Assembly (NCBI GenBank): GCA_003819975.1
Contig: RPPU01000010.1
Coordinates: 1-20,712 of the forward strand
Direction of reading: 5' to 3'
Length of the DNA stretch: 20,712 nucleotides
Origin: Desulfobacteraceae bacterium
GTDB lineage: Bacteria; Desulfobacterota; DSM-4660; Desulfatiglandales; HGW-15
The notes beneath the pieces are model-generated. The model was not told the origin of the DNA and did not search any database. It saw only the letters and a program-made list of their open reading frames with translations. Positions within the stretch are counted from its first letter, which is position 1, and each line of letters begins with the position of its first letter. Positions 6,922 through 14,398 of the stretch are shown in pieces. A program made the translations under genes and the position numbers.

Positions 6922-8088
6922 GAAGAGCGCTGCCGCGCCCATGCCGAAACCGATGCACATCGTGACCAGGCCCCATTGGATTTGGCGGGCCTGCATTTCA
7001 TAAATCAATTGGGTGGTCAACTTGGCGCCGGTGCAACCGAGCGGGTGTCCCAGGGCAATGGCGCCGCCGTTCACATTGGTGACGGCGGGGTTCATATTCA
7101 ATTCGCGCATGCAGTAGATGGCCTGGGCGGCAAAGGCTTCATTCATTTCGATCAAACCGATCTGATCGAGAGTCAGGCCGGCGAGTTTCAGGATTTTAGG
7201 CACCACCACGGCCGGGCCCACGCCCATGTACTCGGGCGGGCAACCCTCGACGCTGTGAAAACGAAAAACCGCCAAGGGCCGCAGGCCCAGTTCGCGGGCT
7301 TTTTCGCGCGACATCAGGACGACGCCGGCGGCGCCGTCGCTCATCTGCGAGGAATTGCCGGCCGTGACCGTGCCGTTGGCTTTGAATACGGGCCGCAAAC
7401 CGGCCAGGTTTGCGGCGGTGGTATTGGGACGCACGCCTTCATCTGTGTCAAAGATCGTTTCGTCCCAATCAAAATGATTGTTGGGCAATTGCTTTTGAAT
7501 TTTTATCGGCATGGGCACGATCTGCTCCTTGAACCGGCCGGCTTGGACGGCTGCAAAAGCTTTTTGCTGGCTTTGAACGCCGAAGGCGTCCTGTTCGGCC
7601 CGGCTGATTTGATATTTTTCCGCCACGTTTTCGGCGGTCAGACCCATGCCGCTGAAAGCGGCGGGCCGCTGCTCCACCAGGGCCGGGTTGGGGTAAAGCA
7701 TGTTCCCACCCATGGGGATTTGACTCATGTTTTCGATGCCGCCGGCAATAACCGTTTCGGCAAAACCGCACATGATTTTTTCCGCGCAGATCGCAATGGC
7801 TTGCAGGCCGGAAGAACAGAAGCGGTTGACGGTCATGCCCGGAATCCGGTCGGGCCAGCCCAGGGACATGACCAAGACGCGCCCCAGATTAAGGCCTTGA
7901 GTGGCTTCCGGGAAGGTGCAGCCGATGATCACGTCATCGATCATTTGGGGGTCCAGTCCGCCGGCGCGTTTGAGCAGTTCCGTGAGTACGATTCCGCCCA
8001 TCTGTTCCGGCCGGGTGTCCCGGAGCATGCCTTTGGGTGCTTTACCGACCGCGGTACGGCAGGCCGCGACAATCACTGCTTCTTTCAT
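6904..8088 (-). CDS. fadA: Acetyl-CoA acyltransferase (3-ketoacyl-CoA thiolase)
   Basis: This 394-residue thiolase releases acetyl-CoA from 3-ketoacyl-CoA in the last step of beta-oxidation. Catalytic residues are all present: nucleophile C91 in 'NRFCSSGLQAI', the 'NEAFAAQA' motif at 316-323, H348 in 'GGAIALGHPLGCTGA', and the second cysteine C378 in 'CIGFGMGAA'. One glycine of the usual CIGGGMG motif is phenylalanine here (F381). Length is normal. The start is preceded by an AAAGGA-like site. It lies between fadN and fadE on the same strand, the order found in the B. subtilis fadNAE operon. The closing codons (for RENV and stop) are written by the 8-bp repeat array that fills the next gap, so the C-terminus appears slightly altered by repeat sequence. 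Thiolase function should not be affected. Confidence 0.95.
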   Translation of the reverse strand: MKEAVIVAACRTAVGKAPKGMLRDTRPEQMGGIVLTELLKRAGGLDPQMIDDVIIGCTFPEATQGLNLGRVLVMSLGWPDRIPGMTVNRFCSSGLQAIAICAEKIMCGFAETVIAGGIENMSQIPMGGNMLYPNPALVEQRPAAFSGMGLTAENVAEKYQISRAEQDAFGVQSQQKAFAAVQAGRFKEQIVPMPIKIQKQLPNNHFDWDETIFDTDEGVRPNTTAANLAGLRPVFKANGTVTAGNSSQMSDGAAGVVLMSREKARELGLRPLAVFRFHSVEGCPPEYMGVGPAVVVPKILKLAGLTLDQIGLIEMNEAFAAQAIYCMRELNMNPAVTNVNGGAIALGHPLGCTGAKLTTQLIYEMQARQIQWGLVTMCIGFGMGAAALFERENV

Positions 8089-8156
8089 GGTATATCCTTT
8101 CTGGTTCCATTCCCCTGCAAAACTTTATTCACCGCAAAGGGCGCAAAGGTTTTTAT

Positions 8157-8221
8157 TTTTTGCTTTTGGAATAGTTTTGTGAACATTAAAACTGTTGTGC
8201 TGAGGCGGCCAAAAGCAAAAA
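8157..8221. repeat. 13-bp perfect inverted repeat with nested 6-bp pair
   Basis: TTTTTGCTTTTGG (8157-8169) is the reverse complement of CCAAAAGCAAAAA (8209-8221). Within the centre, AGTTTT (8173-8178) pairs with AAAACT (8188-8193). T-runs are 5' and A-runs 3', so it does not look like a normal terminator in either direction. Confidence 0.7.
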
Positions 8222-8270
8222 TCAACCAGCCCCGCGGATAAATATCTCTTCATGTTATAATCACTGAGTT

Positions 8271-8307
8271 TTTTTTCCCTGTCGGCCTCTCACCGACAGG
8301 GAAAAAA
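8271..8307. repeat. 15-bp perfect hairpin just downstream of fadN
   Basis: TTTTTTCCCTGTCGG (8271-8285) pairs perfectly with CCGACAGGGAAAAAA (8293-8307) around a seven-base loop. It lies 58 bp past the fadN stop. Because the T-run leads and the A-run trails on both strands, a canonical U-tract after the stem is missing. It may instead stabilise mRNA 3' ends or lower expression between fadN and fadA. Confidence 0.75.
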
Positions 8308-8364
8308 TAAATTAAACTCTGCGACCTCTGTGCCTCGAGTGCAACGGGCGGTGAAATTTTTTTC

Positions 8365-10797
8365 TCAGTTCCTCAACGGTTTCCCTGTTTTCAGCATATG
8401 CTCGATACGGGCCTGGGTTTTGGCCGTGCCGCACAAACTCAGAAAAGCCTCGCGTTCCAGGTCCAATAGATACTGTTCGGTGACCCGGGTGTCGGCTTGA
8501 ACTTTTCCGCCGCAAAGGATATAAGCGACTTTTTCAGCCACGGTCAGGTCATGCTCGGTGGCAAAACCCTGTTCATGCAGGGTCCAGGCAGCCAGCTTGA
8601 GCATGGCAAGGGTGTTTTCACCGGCCACGCGGATGGCTTCCCGGGGCAGGGGCGGTTGATAGCCTTCCAGATTCATGGCCAACACGGTTTTTTTGGCATC
8701 CTCAATCTGGAAATCGCGGTTGACGGTCATTTTATCCGTAGAACGCAAATAGCCGAGCTTGATCGCTTCGGGCCCGGAAGTGGAGACTTTGGCCATGGCA
8801 ATGGTTTCAAAGGCGCGGGCGACAAAGGGCATGAGCTCGATCTGCTTGGGATAGACCCCGCCCGGCTGGACTTCAAAAAGATGCTCGGTGTTGCGCAGGA
8901 GCAGTTCCTTGGTCCCGCCGCCGGCCGGAACCACGCCGATGCCGGCTTCCACCAAGCCCATATAGGTTTCCGCGGCAAAGCGCACGCGATCGGCCGCCAG
9001 GCAGATCTCGCAGCCGCCGCCCAGGGTCAGGCCGGCCGGAGCCGCCACCACCGGTTTGGCAAGGTATTTCATTTTCATGAACACATCCTGGAAGGTCTTA
9101 ATGGCCCATTCCAGTTCGTCCCAATCTTCTTCCTGAGCCATGAACAGGACCAAGGGCAAATTGGCGCCGGCTGAGAAGTTCCGGCCGTGGTTGGCGATGA
9201 TCAGGCCTTCAAAATTCTTTGCCGTGATTTCAAGAGCTTGAAGGAGCATGGTGATGATCTCTTCGCCCATGGCATTCATTTTGGTATGAAATTCAAAACA
9301 AGCCACGCCGTCGCCCAAGTCCACCAGACTGGCGCCCTGGTTGCCGGCCACCTTTTTTTGACGATCTTTGAGCGCCGGTAATAAAATAACTCCGGGTTTA
9401 ATGGGAACCGGGGCATAATCGCGGGTCCCTAAATCAAAGTAGGAGAGAGTGCTGCGTTCGCGTTTGTAAAAAGAATTTTGGCCGCTGTCGACCAGGGCCT
9501 GAACCCAGGCCGGGATGATATAACCGCTTTTACGCATTTTGGCCAGGGAAGCAGTCAAACCGATGGCGTCCCAGATTTCAAACGGGCCCATTTCCCAGGC
9601 ATAACCCCATTGCATGGCTTGGTCGATGCTGAGCAGATTATCCGTGATTTCATTGACCCGATTGGCGGAATAGATCAGGGTTTCGGTCAGGGTCTGGAAA
9701 GTGAATTGACCCGCAAGGTCATTGGCGAAATAAAGGGATTTGAGTTTTTCGGCCAGCCCCTTGGCGTTCTTGGCCATTTCCAAAGAGACAAAATCGGCTT
9801 TTTTCTGAGGCGCGTATTCCAGGTTTTTATAATCCAAAGAAAGGATGACCGGTTTACCCGAGGGGTCGGCGCTTTTTTTATAAAAACCCTGCCGGGTTTT
9901 TTCACCCAGCATGTTTTTGGCCAGCATTTGCTGCATGAAATCGGGAATTTTAAACAGGGCGCGCATTTCATCCTGCAAGGCGGCGTTATAGACATTGTCG
10001 GCCACGTGCACCAGGGTGTCCAAACCGACCAGGTCGGCGGTGCGAAAAGAAGCACTCTTGGGCCGGCCGATGATCGGACCGGTCAACTGGTCCACGGCTT
10101 CAATGCTCAACCCCAGGTTCAGCATGGTCTGAACGGTGTAAAGCAAACTGAAGATCCCGATGCGGTTGGCGATGAAATTGGGACTGTCCTTGGCATAAAC
10201 AACGCCCTTGCCGAGTTTGCGCTCGCAGACCCAGGCCAGGGTTTCCATGACTTCGGCCGAAGTATCGGGCCCGGCCACCAGTTCCAGAAGCTTCATGTAA
10301 CGCGGAGGATTAAAGAAATGGGTGACGGCGAAATGCTCGCGAAAATTTTTAGTTCGTTTTTCAACCAATGCTTTGGCGGAAATGCCGGAGGTGTTGGAAG
10401 AGACGATCGTATCGGGCTTGAGGATGGCCTCGAGTTTCTCATAAAGGCTTTGTTTGATGTCCAGCCTTTCCACAACCGCTTCAATGATCCAATCCATTTC
10501 CTTGAATTTGGGAAGGTCATCATCGATATTGCCCAGGGTGATGAGTTGGGCGTTTTCCGGCACGTAAAAAGAGGCGGGCTTTGATTTGAGGGCCAGACCC
10601 AGACCGCGGTCGGCCAGTTTATTGCGAAAAGCCGGGCTTTCAAAGGTCAGGCCTCTTTTCTGATCTTCTTCGGATAATTTCGGCGGGATAATATCGAGCA
10701 ACATGGTTTTGATTCCGGCATTAGCGAGCTGCGCTGCCAAAGCAGCGCCCATCACTCCGGATCCGATGACCCCGGCTTTTTCAATCTTTCGCGGCAT
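8365..10797 (-). CDS. fadN: Fused 3-hydroxyacyl-CoA dehydrogenase / enoyl-CoA hydratase (FadN type)
   Basis: This 810-residue bifunctional enzyme hydrates trans-2-enoyl-CoA and oxidises the product to 3-ketoacyl-CoA. The dehydrogenase comes first: NAD-binding 'GSGVMG' (12-17), and the catalytic pair H160 in 'THFFNPPRYMKLLE' and E172. Its helical C-terminal part runs to about 470. The crotonase/hydratase domain follows from about 490: oxyanion-hole segment 'GRNFSAGANL' (538-547), first acid E597 in 'GGGCEI', and second acid E617 in 'GLVEAGIG'. Dehydrogenase-first order and total length match B. subtilis FadN (about 790 residues), not E. coli FadB, where the hydratase is N-terminal. The ATG has GGAG a few bases upstream. 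It is the first gene of the fadN-fadA-fadE set, divergent from the kinase gene. Confidence 0.95.
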   Translation of the reverse strand: MPRKIEKAGVIGSGVMGAALAAQLANAGIKTMLLDIIPPKLSEEDQKRGLTFESPAFRNKLADRGLGLALKSKPASFYVPENAQLITLGNIDDDLPKFKEMDWIIEAVVERLDIKQSLYEKLEAILKPDTIVSSNTSGISAKALVEKRTKNFREHFAVTHFFNPPRYMKLLELVAGPDTSAEVMETLAWVCERKLGKGVVYAKDSPNFIANRIGIFSLLYTVQTMLNLGLSIEAVDQLTGPIIGRPKSASFRTADLVGLDTLVHVADNVYNAALQDEMRALFKIPDFMQQMLAKNMLGEKTRQGFYKKSADPSGKPVILSLDYKNLEYAPQKKADFVSLEMAKNAKGLAEKLKSLYFANDLAGQFTFQTLTETLIYSANRVNEITDNLLSIDQAMQWGYAWEMGPFEIWDAIGLTASLAKMRKSGYIIPAWVQALVDSGQNSFYKRERSTLSYFDLGTRDYAPVPIKPGVILLPALKDRQKKVAGNQGASLVDLGDGVACFEFHTKMNAMGEEIITMLLQALEITAKNFEGLIIANHGRNFSAGANLPLVLFMAQEEDWDELEWAIKTFQDVFMKMKYLAKPVVAAPAGLTLGGGCEICLAADRVRFAAETYMGLVEAGIGVVPAGGGTKELLLRNTEHLFEVQPGGVYPKQIELMPFVARAFETIAMAKVSTSGPEAIKLGYLRSTDKMTVNRDFQIEDAKKTVLAMNLEGYQPPLPREAIRVAGENTLAMLKLAAWTLHEQGFATEHDLTVAEKVAYILCGGKVQADTRVTEQYLLDLEREAFLSLCGTAKTQARIEHMLKTGKPLRN

Positions 10798-11128
10798 GGT
10801 AAATCTCCATTAGATAATTGGACTTTCCGTTTGAAACCGTAATTTTTATAAATCAGAACGAATTGAGATAAAAAGGTATGATATCAAATAATTAAGCTTC
10901 ATTTTATCGGCAAAGTCAGGTAGATCTTGTTTCTTAAAACCGAATATAGCCAAGAAAAAGCATTATGATTGTCTATAAATTGTGCTAAAATTATCAATGA
11001 GATACAGTTAAGCAAGATTTGCAAATGAATTTTGCTGTCATTGAAACTCAGTTAAATACGGCAATCAATATAACACGATTTTTTAATAAAGAAAACAGTT
11101 TATTATCAATTATTTAGGAGGAGGAATC
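10798..11128. other. Divergent intergenic region between fadN and the phosphofructokinase gene
   Basis: These 331 bases separate two divergent genes and must contain both promoters. The stretch is AT-rich and holds no credible coding sequence. A plausible extended -10 box for the plus-strand gene lies at 10983-10991. A palindromic TTTGCAAA core lies around 11018-11025. I could not identify a convincing fatty-acid regulator operator or a clear promoter for fadN. Confidence 0.6.
10983..10991 (+). promoter_or_regulatory. Extended -10 element, probable phosphofructokinase promoter
   Basis: TGCTAAAAT fits the extended -10 pattern TGnTATAAT with one mismatch. The -35 region at the correct distance (TTATGA, 10963-10968) is poor, which is tolerated when an extended -10 is present. 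This would give an untranslated leader of about 130 bases. Confidence 0.4.
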
Positions 11129-12442
11129 GTGGAAACCAATCTCATGACCGGCCAGCCGGATACAGGCGTGCAATCTTTGGGGAAAGCGGGTATCGAATCT
11201 CCCTTGCAAAGCAACACGATTTTCGTGGATGACAAGGAACGTGTGGTTATCGATCCATCCCTTGGCGTTTTTAACCAGTGCATCGACAAGAAAACCGCCC
11301 CTTCCTCTTTTGAACTGGCCGGACCGCGCAAGAAAATCTTTTTCGATGCTTCCAAAACCAAATGCGGGATCGTCACCTGCGGAGGGCTTTGCCCGGGCAT
11401 CAACGACGTGATCCGCGGCATTGTGCTTGAATTGAATTATGCCTATCAGGTGAAGAATATCTATGGCGTGCGTTACGGGCTTCAGGGTTTTATCCCGGCA
11501 TTTAAGCATGATCTTCTGGAACTCAACCCGACCACGGTCGAGCAGATCCACGAAGTGGGCGGCACGATTTTGAGCTCCTCGCGCGGTTCTCAGGATGTTC
11601 CCGAAATGGTGGATGCGATCGAACGTCTGAACATGAACATCGTTTTTTTTATCGGCGGCGACGGAACCCTGAAAGCCGCCTCGGCCGTGGCTCGCGAAGC
11701 ATTGCAGCGCGGGTTCAAGTGTTCGGTCATTGCCATACCCAAGACCATTGACAACGATATCTTCTTCGTGTCCAAGACCTTCGGTTTTGACACGGCCGTG
11801 GAAGAAGCGCGTAAGGTTATCAAGTGCGCGCATGTGGAAGCCAAAGGCGCACCGCACGGCATCGGACTGGTCAAGCTCATGGGCCGGGATTCCGGATTCA
11901 TTGCCGCCAATGCCGCTTTGGCTTCGAGGGACGTGAATTTCGTGCTGGTGCCGGAAGAAGATTTCGATTTGGAAGGTCCCAAAGGACTTTTGGCCGTATT
12001 GGAGGGGCGGATCAAAACCCGCGGTCATGCCGTGGTGGTCGCGGCCGAGGGAGCCGGGCAAAAGTTTTTCAAAAATTTGCCTGAAGAAAAAGATGCGTCC
12101 GGAAATGTGAAGAAGCACGACATCGGCCTGTTCCTGAAAGAAAAGATTGAAGGATATTTCCGGTCAAAGAAGATCGAGATCAATCTTAAATACATCGATC
12201 CCAGCTACATCATCCGCAGCGTGACCGCCAATGCTTCCGATTCCATTTTCTGCGGATTCCTGGCGCAAATGGCGGTGCATGCCGGCATGAGCGGCAAGAC
12301 CGACATGCTGATCGGCTTGTGGAACAATGTGTACGTGAACATCCCGAACGCGGTCTGCTTGCAGGGCCGCAAGAAAATCGATATCAACGGCCCGCTCTGG
12401 AGCAGCGTACGCGAATCGACCGGCCAGCCCATCCTGAAGTAG
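11129..12442 (+). CDS. pfkA: 6-phosphofructokinase, plant/trypanosome-type (group III), probably ATP-dependent
   Basis: This 437-residue enzyme phosphorylates fructose 6-phosphate to fructose 1,6-bisphosphate, committing sugar to glycolysis. The core begins near residue 78: 'CGIVTCGGLCPGINDVIRGI' (79-98), the donor motif 'GGDGT' (176-180), the catalytic 'PKTIDNDI' (204-211), and the substrate motif 'MGRDSGFIA' (251-259). GGDG, not GGDD, argues for ATP over pyrophosphate as donor, while lysine in PKTIDND is the residue usual in pyrophosphate enzymes; this mix is typical of plant and trypanosome ATP enzymes. A leading 75 residues precede the core, as in that group. The start is GTG, chosen because AGGAGGAGG lies at 11116-11124. 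A GC hairpin abuts the stop codon. Overall enzyme class is secure; donor use is predicted. Confidence 0.93.
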   Translation: METNLMTGQPDTGVQSLGKAGIESPLQSNTIFVDDKERVVIDPSLGVFNQCIDKKTAPSSFELAGPRKKIFFDASKTKCGIVTCGGLCPGINDVIRGIVLELNYAYQVKNIYGVRYGLQGFIPAFKHDLLELNPTTVEQIHEVGGTILSSSRGSQDVPEMVDAIERLNMNIVFFIGGDGTLKAASAVAREALQRGFKCSVIAIPKTIDNDIFFVSKTFGFDTAVEEARKVIKCAHVEAKGAPHGIGLVKLMGRDSGFIAANAALASRDVNFVLVPEEDFDLEGPKGLLAVLEGRIKTRGHAVVVAAEGAGQKFFKNLPEEKDASGNVKKHDIGLFLKEKIEGYFRSKKIEINLKYIDPSYIIRSVTANASDSIFCGFLAQMAVHAGMSGKTDMLIGLWNNVYVNIPNAVCLQGRKKIDINGPLWSSVRESTGQPILK

Positions 12443-12463
12443 GGGCGACCTTCACGGTCGCCC
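12443..12463. repeat. REP-like GC hairpin (GGGCGACC/GGTCGCCC)
   Basis: GGGCGACC (12443-12450) pairs perfectly with GGTCGCCC (12456-12463) around five bases. The left arm begins on the base after the phosphofructokinase stop codon. No T-tract follows, so it is a REP-like palindrome that may protect the mRNA 3' end, not a standard terminator. Confidence 0.75.
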
Positions 12464-12467
12464 GTGT

Positions 12468-12515
12468 GAACGTGTGAACGTGAGAACGTGTGAACGTGAG
12501 AACGTACGAACGTAG
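12468..12515 (+). repeat. 8-bp repeat array GAACGTGW, six units
   Basis: Six contiguous units: GAACGTGT, GAACGTGA, GAACGTGT, GAACGTGA, GAACGTAC, GAACGTAG. The first four alternate strictly in the last base. Two more units follow at 12547-12562 after the second hairpin. It is the same family as the arrays around 6762-6921. Confidence 0.9.
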
Positions 12516-12534
12516 GGGCGGACGGTGTCCGCCC
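12516..12534. repeat. REP-like GC hairpin (GGGCGGAC/GTCCGCCC)
   Basis: GGGCGGAC (12516-12523) pairs perfectly with GTCCGCCC (12527-12534) around three bases. It directly follows the 8-bp array and is similar to, but distinct from, the hairpin at 12443-12463. The pair frames the array. Confidence 0.75.
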
Positions 12535-12546
12535 GTGCAAAGGTGA

Positions 12547-12562
12547 GAATGTTTGAACGTGT
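12547..12562 (+). repeat. Two further GAACGTGW-family units
   Basis: GAATGTTT (12547-12554) and GAACGTGT (12555-12562) continue the repeat family beyond the second GC hairpin, with some decay. Confidence 0.6.
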
Positions 12563-12621
12563 GAAAGACAGGGGTCAAGGGTGCAAGAGAAGGGGAAGGC
12601 TGAATGATCTCTATTTTAGAA

Positions 12622-12742
12622 TGCGGCGACGTGTCACACAAGGGCTCCGGTAGACCCTGATTCACCATCAAGGCATCATCTGCGGCGTTGCCTTCGTTCG
12701 CTCCTCACTGCGGCGTATGACTAAACACAAGGGCTCCGGTAG
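12622..12742 (+). repeat. Direct repeat pair, 18-bp identical core
   Basis: ACACAAGGGCTCCGGTAG occurs at 12636-12653 and 12725-12742. Each copy is preceded by TGCGGCG (12622-12628 and 12709-12715) with a short variable spacer. A third TGCGGCG lies at 12681-12687. The 89-bp period and the absence of an open frame suggest dispersed repeat debris or the edges of a small insertion. Confidence 0.65.
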
Positions 12743-12958
12743 GTAATCACGATTCGTTCCCAGCTAAAACTTATCCGGGAACGATTTAAGATAAAAGAAG
12801 AGGAAGATAAATATTTGCAGCTCGAAAAACAGTCGTCTTTTAAGTAGGGTAGACTGTCATTCCCGTATTTTGCCAGGCCATGATTGTTGTGTACAAGCAA
12901 TTTATAGGTATATTAAGCGAAAACGGTTGGGCTATCGGAAAAACAGGAGGATCAAGCC
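12743..12958. other. Remainder of the gap before tldD
   Basis: An 8-bp inverted repeat TCGTTCCC/GGGAACGA (12754-12761 and 12777-12784) lies here. A 34-codon open stretch ending at a TAG near 12847 is charged (contains KEEEDKYLQLEKQ) but has no start codon, so it may be the relic of a gene. AGGAGG at 12945-12950 serves tldD. No clear promoter was found. Confidence 0.4.
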
Positions 12959-14398
12959 TTGAAGGTTGCAATGTCGAATTTTCTATTACAACAAAAGCCT
13001 TATCTTCAAAAAATCATCCAAGAGCTCTTGACGGACTTTCCATATGTTTCCATTTTGGCCACGGATGTGACCGGCACGATTTATGAAACCCAGCTCACCG
13101 AAACCAAGGTGGCGGATTCCGGCTGGACGGAAAGGGGTTTTGTGGTGCGGATCCATAACGGGTTCAATTATTCGGAATTTTCTTTTAACCAAATTCCGGA
13201 AAACCCGGATCAAGCCGGAAAAATCGGAGAGGATATCCGCCTGGGTTTAAAAAAATCCCTTGAAGATTTGAAAAACAAAGCCATTCCCAAAAATAAATAT
13301 CCCATTATTGAAGAAAAAGCCGAAAACCTTTCCTGGCAAGCCGACGTTGCCATTGCGCCTGAGGAAACAGAACCCAAGCAAATCATTGCCCGGTTGATGG
13401 ATTTAAAAACAAGAGCCCAACAACAGTCCGCGCTTTTAATCGATATGCAGGTGATCTTCGAACAGGTCCAGGTATCCAAAATCTTTTTATCCGCTAAAAA
13501 AGATCTGGCCCAGGCTTATATCTGGAGCCAGGGCTATCTCATTCCCATTGTGCGTCGGGAAGACAATACCAAATACACCTATCAATCTTTTTCCGGGTTA
13601 AAAGGGGTTGAACTGATCCGGGATATGGAAGCAGGATTGAATGCGGCGGTAACCGAGGCAGAAAGCCTGCTGGATGCCGGTCGAGTCGAGCCGGGTGAAT
13701 ATGACGTGATCTGCTCGCCGAGCGTGGCCGGTCTTATCGCTCATGAAGCGTTCGGGCACGGAGTGGAAATGGATATGTTCGTGAAAAAGCGAGCCAAGGC
13801 AACCGAATATCTGGGAAAACCGATTGCTTCGGAACTGGTCAGCATGCACGACGGCGCCCGGGCCGCCCAACAGGTTTCTTCTTATTTCTTTGATGATGAA
13901 GGCACCCTGGGCAAGGATACCCTGATTATCGATAAAGGTATTTTAAAAAACGGCATCTCGGACTTGCTCTCGGCTTTTCAATTACAAACAACTCCGACCG
14001 GCAACGGCAAGCGCGAGTCTTATGAACGCAAAGCCTATAGCCGCATGACCAACACTTTTTTCGCAAAAGGCCGGGACACGATAGCGGATATGATCGCCTC
14101 TATCTCATTCGGTTATTTGCTTGAAAAATTTGCAAGCGGCATGGAAGATCCGCGCAACTGGGGGATTCAGTGCATGATTCATTATGCCCGGGAAATCAAG
14201 GAGGGTCGTTTGACCGGCAAACTGGTTTCGCCGGTGATTCTGACCGGTTATGTTCCCGATCTTTTGAAGTCCGTTTCCATGGTTTCCGGGGATGAAATCC
14301 GTTTAAGCGGCAGCGGGGCGTGCGGCAAAGGTTATAAAGAAAGAGTTAAGGTTTCCGCCGGCGGACCCTATATTAAAACAAAAGCGAGGTTAGGTTGA
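12959..14398 (+). CDS. tldD: TldD-type zinc metalloprotease subunit
   Basis: TldD and TldE form a heterodimeric protease that trims unfolded peptides and, in several bacteria, processes small ribosomal peptides such as microcin B17 or helps degrade antitoxin CcdA. This 479-residue protein carries the zinc site: H262-E263 and H267 in 'HEAFGH', with the third ligand C455 in 'GSGACGK'. The catalytic subunit identity is therefore clear. The start is TTG at 12959, chosen because AGGAGG (12945-12950) lies eight bases before it; the next ATG (12971) is 20 bases away from that site. The stop overlaps the next gene by one base (TGATG), indicating coupled translation. No precursor peptide or maturation gene is evident nearby, so a general peptide-clearing role is the safer reading. 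Confidence 0.93.
   Translation: MKVAMSNFLLQQKPYLQKIIQELLTDFPYVSILATDVTGTIYETQLTETKVADSGWTERGFVVRIHNGFNYSEFSFNQIPENPDQAGKIGEDIRLGLKKSLEDLKNKAIPKNKYPIIEEKAENLSWQADVAIAPEETEPKQIIARLMDLKTRAQQQSALLIDMQVIFEQVQVSKIFLSAKKDLAQAYIWSQGYLIPIVRREDNTKYTYQSFSGLKGVELIRDMEAGLNAAVTEAESLLDAGRVEPGEYDVICSPSVAGLIAHEAFGHGVEMDMFVKKRAKATEYLGKPIASELVSMHDGARAAQQVSSYFFDDEGTLGKDTLIIDKGILKNGISDLLSAFQLQTTPTGNGKRESYERKAYSRMTNTFFAKGRDTIADMIASISFGYLLEKFASGMEDPRNWGIQCMIHYAREIKEGRLTGKLVSPVILTGYVPDLLKSVSMVSGDEIRLSGSGACGKGYKERVKVSAGGPYIKTKARLG

Larger units (their letters stand above)
8128..8355. repeat. Structured intergenic element with inverted ends TTCACCGC/GCGGTGAA
   Basis: The fadN-fadA gap holds a 228-bp stretch bounded by TTCACCGC (8128-8135) and its exact complement GCGGTGAA (8348-8355). 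The left edge continues as an AGGGCGCAAAGG-type repeat and the right edge as CTCTGCGACCTCTGTG, resembling the 'CACCGCAGAGG' short repeats common in environmental genomes. Inside are two stacked hairpins (8157-8221 and 8271-8307). No protein is encoded in it. It could be a miniature element or two separate repeat insertions in opposite orientation. Confidence 0.55.

Noticed and set aside
6976..8241. 421-codon open frame opposite fadA (and the 368-codon frame at 9478-10584 opposite fadN)
   Set aside because: Long antisense frames caused by codon bias of verified enzymes on the minus strand; compositions are unlike real proteins and no family motifs appear.
11018..11043. Fatty-acid regulator (FadR) operator in the fadN upstream region
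   Set aside because: Only short half-sites (AATGA...TCATT, nine bases apart) are present and the spacing does not fit the Bacillus FadR site.
11114..12118. 334-codon minus-strand frame opposite the phosphofructokinase gene
   Set aside because: Shadow of a clearly identified gene with all catalytic motifs on the plus strand.
12384..12671. Minus-strand open frames with HTFxRSHVHTF-type repeats (also 12205-12540, and plus 6782-7003)
   Set aside because: They are translations of the 8-bp GAACGTGW repeats and GC hairpins; they have no ribosome binding site and overlap real gene ends.
12741..12847. 34-codon charged open stretch before tldD as a small gene
   Set aside because: It has no start codon or ribosome binding site after the upstream in-frame stop; kept only as a possible relic.
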